Assembly (NCBI GenBank): GCA_946481205.1
Contig: CAMLNB010000207.1
Span: 1 to 6,228 of the forward strand
Direction of reading: 5' to 3'
Source of the DNA: an uncultured Kangiella sp.
Lineage (GTDB): Bacteria > Pseudomonadota > Gammaproteobacteria > Enterobacterales > DSM-103792
Length of the DNA stretch: 6,228 nucleotides
Both the position numbers and the translations under genes were made by a program. The notes beneath the pieces were generated by a model, which was not told the DNA's origin, did no database searches, and was given only the letters and a program-made list of their open reading frames with translations. Each line of letters starts with the position of its first letter. Positions within the stretch are counted from its first letter, which is position 1. Of the stretch, positions 1-5,401 are shown one piece after another.

Positions 1-1058
1 CCTTCGGCATCGGTGTTCAGGATTTCAACGGTCTGGCCCGACAGCGTGGTGACGATATCGCCGGGGCGTGTTGCCTTGCCGCTCGGCATGTTTTCCGCCG
101 CGGCGACCACGCCGATGACGTTCAGCGGCAAGCCCATCTTGGCAATCGCGGTCATGGTGCCGAACACCGACGCGGCGCCGCCCATGTCGTATTTCATTTC
201 GTCCATGCCTTCGGACGGTTTGATCGAGATGCCGCCGGTATCGAAGGTGATGCCTTTGCCGACCAGCACGACCGGTGCTTCGCCGCTCTTGCCGCCGCTG
301 TATTCCATGATGATCAGCTTGCCCGGTTGATCCGAGCCCTGCGAAACCGCGACAAAAGCGCCGGCGCCCATCTTCTTCAGCTCGGCTTCGTCGATGACCG
401 TGGTCTTCAGCGGCTTGTGTGCCTTGGCGAGTTCCTGCGCGCGCTCAGCCAGATAGGTCGGGTGACAGATATTGGGTGGCAGATTGGCCAGATCGCGGGT
501 GAACTTGACGCCGTCGGCAATCGCCAGCGCCTCGGCGATGGCTTTTTCGCCGTCAGCTAGATCGCGCCGGGCCGGCACGTTGAACACCAGTTTGCGCAGC
601 GGCCGGCGGGCCGCGTCTTTCTTGCTCTTCATCTGGTCAAACACGTACAGCGTTTCGCTGGCCGCTTCGACCGCGTGGCGTACTTTCCAGTGCAGATCGC
701 GGTTCTTGATGTTCAGTTCCGGCAGGAAGCAGACCGCTTCCATGGCGCCGGTTTCCTGCAGCGTGGCGACGACCTTGCCGATCACCTTGCGGTATTGGCT
801 TTCGTTCAGCTCGCGCTCTTTACCGCAGCCGACCAGCAGCACCCGATCGCACAGGGTGTTCGGCACGGAGTGCAGCATCAGGGTCTGGCCCGGTTTGCCT
901 TCGATGTCACCACGACGCAGGATGCTGGCCAAATAACCGCCACTCGCTTCGTCGATTTCTTCACCAGCGGCGCTCAGCTTGCGTGGCTCGAACACGGCGA
1001 CGACGATGCAGGCGCTGCGCTGCTTGGCCGGGCTGCCGCTTTTGACATCAAATTCCAT
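1..1058 (-). CDS. pepA: Leucyl aminopeptidase PepA (M17 family), N-terminal part; 3' end beyond the left edge
   Basis: Cytosolic leucyl aminopeptidase, a two-metal M17 enzyme that removes N-terminal residues from peptides. The minus strand reads open from an ATG at 1058 to the left edge: 352 full codons against about 503 in E. coli PepA. The first residues, [20 protein letters not shown], nearly match E. coli. Residues 1 to about 165 form the N-terminal macro-like domain and the catalytic domain follows. Visible metal and catalytic residues are K268, D273, K280, D291, D350 and E352, each two below E. coli numbering. They sit in the motifs [26 protein letters not shown] and LNTDAEG; the catalytic Arg expected just after falls outside. 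GGAG lies 7 nt before the start. The gene is divergent from lptF, as in E. coli. E. coli PepA also binds DNA (carAB control, Xer recombination); whether this one does is inference. Confidence 0.97.
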   Translation of the reverse strand, partial: MEFDVKSGSPAKQRSACIVVAVFEPRKLSAAGEEIDEASGGYLASILRRGDIEGKPGQTLMLHSVPNTLCDRVLLVGCGKERELNESQYRKVIGKVVATLQETGAMEAVCFLPELNIKNRDLHWKVRHAVEAASETLYVFDQMKSKKDAARRPLRKLVFNVPARRDLADGEKAIAEALAIADGVKFTRDLANLPPNICHPTYLAERAQELAKAHKPLKTTVIDEAELKKMGAGAFVAVSQGSDQPGKLIIMEYSGGKSGEAPVVLVGKGITFDTGGISIKPSEGMDEMKYDMGGAASVFGTMTAIAKMGLPLNVIGVVAAAENMPSGKATRPGDIVTTLSGQTVEILNTDAE

Positions 1059-1065
1059 ACTTGCG

Positions 1066-1069
1066 CTCC
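1066..1069 (-). promoter_or_regulatory. Ribosome binding site of pepA
   Basis: The minus strand reads GGAG here, 7 nt before the ATG at 1058. Together with the match of the first residues to E. coli PepA, it fixes the pepA start and excludes upstream extensions. Confidence 0.7.
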
Positions 1070-1149
1070 AAACTGGGATACCCGCACAGGATGACTGTAA
1101 GCACTTGTCCGGGAACGAGTTTCTCTGACTCGAAGGGGATGACTTGGTG

Positions 1150-1155
1150 TATCAT
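1150..1155 (+). promoter_or_regulatory. Possible -10 element for lptF-lptG
   Basis: TATCAT matches the sigma-70 -10 consensus at five of six positions. The best upstream -35 is CTGACT at 1125-1130 (four of six), but the 19-nt spacer is longer than usual. If used, the lptFG transcript would start near 1162, inside the GC dyad, leaving a leader of about 110 nt that contains the palindrome at 1189-1204. This is a weak call made by eye. Confidence 0.25.
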
Positions 1156-1157
1156 GA

Positions 1158-1175
1158 CGGCCGCCATCGCGGCCG
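1158..1175. repeat. GC-rich inverted repeat (7-bp arms, 4-nt loop)
   Basis: CGGCCGC-CATC-GCGGCCG is a perfect dyad with seven paired bases and a CATC loop on the plus strand. No T-run follows on either strand, so it is not a typical intrinsic terminator. It could be a protein-binding site or a stable hairpin at the start of the lptF leader. Confidence 0.6.
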
Positions 1176-1188
1176 GCCTGACAGGAAA

Positions 1189-1204
1189 AGTGTAAAAATA
1201 CACT
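1189..1204. promoter_or_regulatory. Perfect palindrome, candidate operator between pepA and lptF
   Basis: AGTGTA-AAAA-TACACT is a perfect 6-bp inverted repeat around an AAAA spacer, 16 bp in total, in a more AT-rich patch of the intergenic region. The size and symmetry suit a dimeric helix-turn-helix regulator. I do not recognise the regulator: the site does not match the TyrR (TGTAAA-N6-TTTACA), LexA or NrdR consensus as I know them. Confidence 0.4.
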
Positions 1205-1258
1205 GCTGCAGCGCAAAAAGCGATATTTCACGGTAAAACCGCAAGTTTTCCCCCTCCC

Positions 1259-1265
1259 AGGAGAG
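1259..1265 (+). promoter_or_regulatory. Ribosome binding site that fixes the TTG start of lptF
   Basis: AGGAGAG, a strong Shine-Dalgarno sequence, ends 6 nt before the TTG at 1272. No ATG or GTG near it gives an N-terminus matching LptF, so this site decides the unusual start. Confidence 0.8.
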
Positions 1266-1271
1266 TCCGGG

Positions 1272-2369
1272 TTGATCGTCTTTCGCTACCTGAATCGCGA
1301 GGTTCTCAAGAGCTTCCTCGGCATCTTGATGGTGCTGATGCTGATCTTCCTCAGCCAGCGATTGGTGCGCTATCTCGGCTCTGCCGCGGGCGGCGATTTG
1401 AGCGGCATGGCGGTCTTGCAGTTGGTGGCACTTTATCTGCCGGTTCTGTTTAGCTTGTTGCTGCCGCTGACGCTCTTTCTCGCCATTCTGATGGCATTCG
1501 GTCGACTCTACGTCGAAAACGAAATGACCGTGCTGCGAGCTTGCGGTGTCGGCGAGCAGATGGTGGTGCGCAAGCTGATGCGATTGGTGGGCGGCATGAC
1601 GATTTTCGCCGCCGTCTTGACACTAGTCGTGATGCCGTGGGCGATTGAGTATCAGTACAAGGTGCTGGACGAACAGGCTTCGGCATCGGAGTTGTCATTG
1701 CTATCGCCAGGCCGCTTCCAGGCCGCGCTTGATGGCAAAAGCGTGCTGTACGTTGAAGAGTTTGGCGAGCAAGAGGCGCTCTCTGGCGTTTTCTTCGCCA
1801 CGATGCCGGAAGCGGTCGCAACCGCCAATGCGAATATTGGCTTGCTATCTGCCAAAGACGGCTATCACTGGCGTGATGAAAAAGACGGCCAGCGCTATCT
1901 CGTTCTCGAAGATGGTTTTCGCTATGAAATGGCGCCGGGCAGCAACAAATGGACGGTGGTGAAGTACGACCGCTATTTCATGCGCGTCGAGCCGCGTGAT
2001 ATTGAGGAACAAGAGCGCAAGAGCAAGGCGCTTTCCACACTGACATTGCTCCGGGATCTGACGCCTGCCAATGCGGCGGAGCTGCATTGGCGCTTGTCGG
2101 TTCCGCTGCAAATGCCCGTTTTGGCCTTGCTGGCGGTTCCGTTGTGTCGGGTCAGACCTCGCGAAGGCAAATTCGCCCGCGTCTTGCCTGGATTGCTGAT
2201 TTATTTAGGCTATACCTTGCTGCTGATGGTTATGCGTACTGCTGTCGAGGATGGTCGGATTCCTGCGCTGATTGGTTTGTGGCCCGTGCACATTTTTGCT
2301 GCCGGCCTGGGTATTTTCCTGCTGCGCAAGAAGGAAATTCAACGTGCGCCGCAAGTGGCAAGAGGCTAG
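1272..2369 (+). CDS. lptF: LPS export ABC transporter permease LptF
   Basis: One of two inner-membrane permease subunits of LptB2FG, which uses ATP hydrolysis by LptB to lift lipopolysaccharide from the inner membrane onto the LptC-LptA-LptDE bridge. The product has 365 residues, the usual family length, starting MIVFRYLNREVLKS as in E. coli LptF. Hydrophobic segments fall near residues 12-34, 46-78, 103-123, 271-292, 302-322 and 333-351, giving the expected six-helix plan. Residues about 125-268 form the periplasmic beta-jellyroll domain. The cytoplasmic coupling segment that meets LptB is ENEMTVLRACGVGE (82-95). Basic residues R30 and R33, after the first helix in QRLVRYLG, match the E. coli pattern QKLVRILG. 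Translation begins at TTG, supported by the AGGAGAG 6 nt upstream and by alignment of the N-terminus. The stop is 6 bp before lptG, so the two are co-transcribed. Confidence 0.97.
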   Translation: MIVFRYLNREVLKSFLGILMVLMLIFLSQRLVRYLGSAAGGDLSGMAVLQLVALYLPVLFSLLLPLTLFLAILMAFGRLYVENEMTVLRACGVGEQMVVRKLMRLVGGMTIFAAVLTLVVMPWAIEYQYKVLDEQASASELSLLSPGRFQAALDGKSVLYVEEFGEQEALSGVFFATMPEAVATANANIGLLSAKDGYHWRDEKDGQRYLVLEDGFRYEMAPGSNKWTVVKYDRYFMRVEPRDIEEQERKSKALSTLTLLRDLTPANAAELHWRLSVPLQMPVLALLAVPLCRVRPREGKFARVLPGLLIYLGYTLLLMVMRTAVEDGRIPALIGLWPVHIFAAGLGIFLLRKKEIQRAPQVARG

Positions 2370-2375
2370 GCGACA

Positions 2376-3446
2376 ATGACTATTCTGACTCGTCATGTCA
2401 TGCGCTCGGTGCTGATGCCGACCTTGCTGGTTCTGTTTTTATTGATAGCACTGCGTTTTCTGTTCGAGTTTTTGAACGAATTGGAAGACGTCGGTGAGGC
2501 GGAATACACCGCGGCCAAGGCGATGCTGTACGCCGCACTTTATATTCCTTATTGGCTTGCCGAAATGTTGCCGATGTCTGCATTGATTGGCACGGTAATG
2601 GGACTCGGCGTGCTGTCGTCCAATAGCGAGCTGACCGCGATGCGAGCAGCGGCAGTATCGCCGTTGCAAATTGGTCGCGCCACCTTGTATGCGGCGGCTA
2701 TCCTGATTTTGGCCGGCGCTGTGATTAGCGAGTTCGTGGTCCCGAAAACCACGACGTGGGCAGCCAATATGCGTATGAATGCTCGTGCACCGGGAATGCT
2801 ATATCGCGCAGGTGCGACGGGTATTTGGTTGCGCTCCACCGATGACTATGTTTTTTTTCGCCGAGTATTAATGGATCGTTCGGCTGAGCAGGTTTATGTA
2901 TTCACTTTTTCGGCACCGCAGAAACTGGCCGAGACTTTGTATGCTAATCGGGCTGAGTTTTTGGATGATGGTCGTTGGCGGCTGGTAAACGGAATACATA
3001 CCCGGTTTGACGGCCAGGCTGTCCATTCAGAGCCATTTGACGAAGTGTTTTGGAAGTCAGAGCTGGCGCCTGAGCATCTGCAGATCGTGCAGGCCAAGCC
3101 CGAGGAGCTGTCGGGATTTGGCTTGTTCTCATACATTCAATACCTGACTAGGAATGGTCTGGATGCTGCCCAATATGGCTTGGAGTTCTGGCGTAAAGTC
3201 GCTCAACCTTTAAACTTGTTCGCAATGGTATTGGCTGGTATCGCTTCGATATTTGGGCCACTTCGTTCAGTCACGGTCAGTGCACGTATTCTCACTGGTG
3301 TGGCCGTGGGCCTGAGTTTCAACTATCTGGGTCAGATATTTGGTTCGGTCAGCTTGGTCTACCACATGCCGCCGATTCTTGGTGCGTTTTTGCCGCCATT
3401 GGTCTTTTTGATGGGGGCTTTGTTTTTATTGCGACGAGCCAAATAG
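2376..3446 (+). CDS. lptG: LPS export ABC transporter permease LptG
   Basis: Second permease subunit of LptB2FG, paired with LptF to form the LPS-binding cavity in the inner membrane. The product has 356 residues against 360 in E. coli. Helices are near 9-31, 48-80, 101-122, 278-293, 303-325 and 332-352, with the periplasmic jellyroll at about 123-270. The coupling segment is SELTAMRAAAVSP (84-96); WRKVAQPLN, FGPLRSV and the C-terminal PPILGAFLPP are recognisable family signatures. The ATG is 6 bp after the lptF stop, and its likely ribosome site (GAGG, 2362-2365) lies inside the last lptF codons, so translational coupling is likely. Oddities: the end of the first helix is acidic (FEFLNELEDVGE, 30-41) where E. 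coli has lysines, and codons 158-161 include a run of eight T. The gene ends 7 bp from the convergent RDD gene with no visible terminator between them. Confidence 0.97.
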   Translation: MTILTRHVMRSVLMPTLLVLFLLIALRFLFEFLNELEDVGEAEYTAAKAMLYAALYIPYWLAEMLPMSALIGTVMGLGVLSSNSELTAMRAAAVSPLQIGRATLYAAAILILAGAVISEFVVPKTTTWAANMRMNARAPGMLYRAGATGIWLRSTDDYVFFRRVLMDRSAEQVYVFTFSAPQKLAETLYANRAEFLDDGRWRLVNGIHTRFDGQAVHSEPFDEVFWKSELAPEHLQIVQAKPEELSGFGLFSYIQYLTRNGLDAAQYGLEFWRKVAQPLNLFAMVLAGIASIFGPLRSVTVSARILTGVAVGLSFNYLGQIFGSVSLVYHMPPILGAFLPPLVFLMGALFLLRRAK

Positions 3447-3453
3447 CTGCAAT

Positions 3454-4005
3454 TCAGGTTTTTTCCGGCTTTGGCAGAACGCGAACGTCGGTATGCGAGA
3501 ACTTGTCTTGTATCGCCGCCATCGGGAGCTGTAGTAGCAACAGCAAGCCAAATAGCCAGCGGCCAGCACTTTGCTGGCCATACGCCTCCAGCAATTTATA
3601 GGCTGCCAGCAACAACGCAGCGGCGAATGCCGCAATTGCCAGTCTAATCGCGATCTGCCAATGGCTCGGCCGGTTGCCAAGTTGGCTGAGCAGTCGCAGA
3701 CGCCAGGCTCTCATCCCGACGGTTTGGCCACCTTTTCGCCAACTCCAGCTGTAGTAGCCGAACCACCAAGCCAGCAGCCACAAATGAAATGCTGGGTGAT
3801 GGCGTAGGGCATCCGGTTGACGAGTATTCAGGCCAGGGGCGATAAGTTCCGAGAACAGGGTTGCCAATGCGGTTGCCAACATCAGCAGGGAAACCAGGAT
3901 AAGGGCATCGTAGACCACGGCGGCGATGCGGCGCCAGAAGCCGGCAATGGGGAGGCCGTTCATATAAGAAGTAGCGTTGAAGGATATAAATTGGGCCCGG
4001 ATCAT
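3454..4005 (-). CDS. RDD family inner-membrane protein of unknown function
   Basis: A 183-residue membrane protein. The N-terminal segment AGFWRRIAAVVYDALIL (about 21-37) carries the Arg and Asp of the RDD family just before and inside the first helix. GGQTVGMRAWRLRL (92-105) is the family's second signature, and QDKFSHTDVRVLPKP near the C-terminus is typical of proteobacterial members. Hydrophobic segments fall near 27-51, 72-89, 116-139 and 149-165. Function in this family is generally unsettled; some members elsewhere have been linked to ion transport, but nothing here shows that. The start is uncertain: ATG at 4005 (used here) or ATG at 3963, which would give 169 residues starting MNGLPIAGFWRR, a more usual distance to the first helix. 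Neither has a good Shine-Dalgarno sequence. It is convergent with lptG and divergent from the dehydrogenase gene. Confidence 0.88.
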   Translation of the reverse strand: MIRAQFISFNATSYMNGLPIAGFWRRIAAVVYDALILVSLLMLATALATLFSELIAPGLNTRQPDALRHHPAFHLWLLAWWFGYYSWSWRKGGQTVGMRAWRLRLLSQLGNRPSHWQIAIRLAIAAFAAALLLAAYKLLEAYGQQSAGRWLFGLLLLLQLPMAAIQDKFSHTDVRVLPKPEKT

Positions 4006-4013
4006 ACGTGATC
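4000..4013. promoter_or_regulatory. Inverted repeat, possible operator upstream of the dehydrogenase gene
   Basis: GATCA-TACG-TGATC is a perfect 5-bp inverted repeat with a 4-bp spacer. It lies just upstream of the -35 region of the proposed dehydrogenase promoter, and the first possible ATG of the RDD gene (4003-4005) sits inside it. If the RDD gene really starts at 3963, this dyad is fully intergenic and could serve both genes. A 5-bp arm can occur by chance. Confidence 0.25.
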
Positions 4014-4017
4014 TGGC

Positions 4018-4046
4018 TTCTGGCTTGGGGCCGGTCTTGCTAGAAT
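4018..4046 (+). promoter_or_regulatory. Likely sigma-70 promoter with extended -10 for the nucleotide-sugar genes
   Basis: TGCTAGAAT at 4038-4046 gives an extended -10 (TG-n-TAGAAT, five of six in the hexamer). The hexamer 17 bp upstream, TTCTGG at 4018-4023, is a poor -35, which an extended -10 can tolerate. Transcription would start near 4052-4053, leaving a leader of about 38 nt before the ATG at 4091. A tandem 7-bp repeat, CTGGCTT twice at 4013-4026, overlaps the -35. Confidence 0.5.
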
Positions 4047-4073
4047 GCGGGCTTCATGGAGTAGTAACTGTCT

Positions 4074-4081
4074 AAGGAAGG
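4074..4081 (+). promoter_or_regulatory. Ribosome binding site of the nucleotide-sugar dehydrogenase gene
   Basis: AAGGAAGG lies 9 nt before the ATG at 4091, an acceptable Shine-Dalgarno distance. It supports that start over any later one, and the N-terminus then begins a few residues before the Rossmann strand, as usual for the family. Confidence 0.65.
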
Positions 4082-4090
4082 GCCTGAAAG

Positions 4091-5377
4091 ATGTCGCATT
4101 CCCGCAAAGTCGCTGTTATTGGTCTGGGCTACGTCGGCCTGCCGGTCGCGGTTGCATTTGGTCGCTCGGTCGAGACCATAGGCTTTGATATCAATGCCAA
4201 GCGCATTGCCGAACTCAAGGCGGGTCAGGATCATACTGGCGAAGTCAGCAGTGCCGAGCTGGCCGAAACCCGCATCCTCTACACCGACAAAATTGATGAG
4301 CTGAAAAAGGCTGACTTTTTCATCGTCGCGGTGCCGACCCCGGTCGATGAGGCCAATGTGCCGGATCTGACACCGATGCTGAAAGCCTCCGTGTCCGTCG
4401 GCAAAGCCCTGAAGAAAGGCGATATCGTCGTTTACGAATCCACCGTTTACCCGGGCGCGACCGAAGAAGACTGCGTGCCCGTGCTCGAACGCGAATCCGG
4501 CCTGAAATGCGGCGTCGATTTCACCGTCGGTTATTCGCCAGAGCGTATCAACCCGGGCGACAAAGAGCACACCTTCACCAAAATCAAAAAAGTTGTTTCC
4601 GGTCAGGATGCTCGCACCCTGGATATCGTCGCCGATGTCTATGGCTCGGTGGTCACTGCCGGGGTGTATCGCGCGGCCAGCATCAAAGTCGCGGAAGCGG
4701 CCAAAGTCATCGAAAACACCCAGCGTGATCTGAACATCGCCCTGATGAACGAACTGGCGGTGATCTTCCATCGCATGGGCATTGATACGCTGGACGTATT
4801 GCAAGCCGCCGGCACCAAGTGGAACTTCCTGCCGTTCCGGCCGGGTTTGGTTGGTGGCCACTGCATCGGTGTTGATCCGTTCTATCTGACCCACAAATCG
4901 CAGAAATTGGGTTATCACCCGCAAGTCATTCTGGCCGGTCGCCAGATCAACGACGACATGGGCCGTTTCGTCGCCCAGGAAACTGTCAAGGAAATGCTCA
5001 AAGCCGGGCGGCCGATTCAAGGCGCACGCGTCGCCGTGCTGGGCCTAACCTTCAAAGAAGACTGTCCGGACCTGCGTAACTCGAAGGTGATTCATATCAT
5101 CAACGAGCTGCGCAGCTATGGCATCGAGCCGCTGGTGCATGACGCCATTTCGGAGAAAGACGAAGCCAAACATGAGTATGGCGTTGATCTTGTTGAGTTC
5201 AGCCAGCTGAAGCAACTTGATCACATCGTCTTGGCGGTCTCACACAAGCAGTACAAGGCCATTACTCCCGAACAATACAAAGCGATGCTGGTTCCGGGAG
5301 GCCGGATCTCGGACGTCAAGTGCGCGCTCGATCGTGAGGCGATGGCCAAGGTCGGTATTACGTTGTGGCGCTTGTAA
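4091..5377 (+). CDS. Nucleotide sugar 6-dehydrogenase, TviB/WbpO type (probable UDP-HexNAc 6-dehydrogenase)
   Basis: NAD-dependent enzyme that oxidises C6 of a UDP-sugar in two steps to the uronic acid, in the cytosol. The 428-residue product has all three domains. The N-terminal Rossmann domain has VIGLGYVGLPVA (9-20). The central dimerisation domain has KVIENTQRDLNIALMNE (205-221), with a likely catalytic Lys at 205. The C-terminal UDP-binding domain has LGLTFKEDCPDLRNS (317-331). The catalytic Cys is C258 in GGHCIGVDPFYL; the SPERINPGDK motif (149-158) is also present. These motifs resemble TviB and WbpO, which oxidise UDP-GlcNAc or UDP-GalNAc, more than classical UDP-glucose dehydrogenase (Ugd), but the substrate cannot be settled by eye. 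It is followed after 24 bp by an epimerase gene, so the pair probably forms an operon start for a capsule, O antigen or exopolysaccharide. I leave the symbol blank because tviB, wbpO, wbpA and ugd are all used for relatives. Confidence 0.93.
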   Translation: MSHSRKVAVIGLGYVGLPVAVAFGRSVETIGFDINAKRIAELKAGQDHTGEVSSAELAETRILYTDKIDELKKADFFIVAVPTPVDEANVPDLTPMLKASVSVGKALKKGDIVVYESTVYPGATEEDCVPVLERESGLKCGVDFTVGYSPERINPGDKEHTFTKIKKVVSGQDARTLDIVADVYGSVVTAGVYRAASIKVAEAAKVIENTQRDLNIALMNELAVIFHRMGIDTLDVLQAAGTKWNFLPFRPGLVGGHCIGVDPFYLTHKSQKLGYHPQVILAGRQINDDMGRFVAQETVKEMLKAGRPIQGARVAVLGLTFKEDCPDLRNSKVIHIINELRSYGIEPLVHDAISEKDEAKHEYGVDLVEFSQLKQLDHIVLAVSHKQYKAITPEQYKAMLVPGGRISDVKCALDREAMAKVGITLWRL

Positions 5378-5390
5378 GTCGTCGATAACC

Positions 5391-5394
5391 GGAG
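5391..5394 (+). promoter_or_regulatory. Ribosome binding site that fixes the GTG start of the epimerase gene
   Basis: GGAG lies 7 nt before the GTG at 5402, in the 24-bp gap after the dehydrogenase stop. The encoded N-terminus ([14 protein letters not shown]) begins right at the first Rossmann strand, as expected, so GTG is the start. Confidence 0.75.
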
Positions 5395-5401
5395 TTATTG
5401 C

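Larger units (their letters stand above)
1059..1271. other. Divergent intergenic region between pepA and lptF
   Basis: These 213 bp must hold the promoters of both pepA (leftward) and lptF (rightward). I see no supported gene here; the minus-strand reading frame crossing it overlaps the pepA start out of frame and has no recognisable protein. It contains a GC-rich dyad at 1158-1175, an AT-centred palindrome at 1189-1204, a possible -10 for lptF at 1150-1155 and the lptF ribosome site at 1259-1265. I could not find a convincing -35/-10 pair for pepA on the minus strand. Confidence 0.7.

Noticed and set aside
13..1094. Several plus-strand open frames of 77 to 154 codons
   Set aside because: All lie opposite pepA, whose minus-strand translation matches the E. 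coli protein and its metal ligands throughout.
1178..1183. CTGACA as a plus-strand -35 for lptF
   Set aside because: It matches the -35 consensus well, but no acceptable -10 lies 16-18 bp downstream.
974..1231. 85-codon minus-strand open frame across the pepA start and intergenic region
   Set aside because: It overlaps the first codons of pepA in another frame, has a composition like translated non-coding DNA and lacks a supported start.
4055..4063. Two-codon minigene (ATG GAG TAG) in the leader of the dehydrogenase gene
   Set aside because: It is in frame with the main start but has no clear ribosome site and is too short to separate from chance.
4040..5020. 326-codon open frame on the minus strand
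   Set aside because: It lies opposite the dehydrogenase gene, whose protein has full family motifs. The antisense translation shows no recognisable domain and looks like a by-product of GC-biased codon use.
5378..5401. Possible terminator or promoter between the dehydrogenase and epimerase genes
   Set aside because: The 24 bp hold only the epimerase ribosome site; no stem-loop or promoter hexamers are visible.
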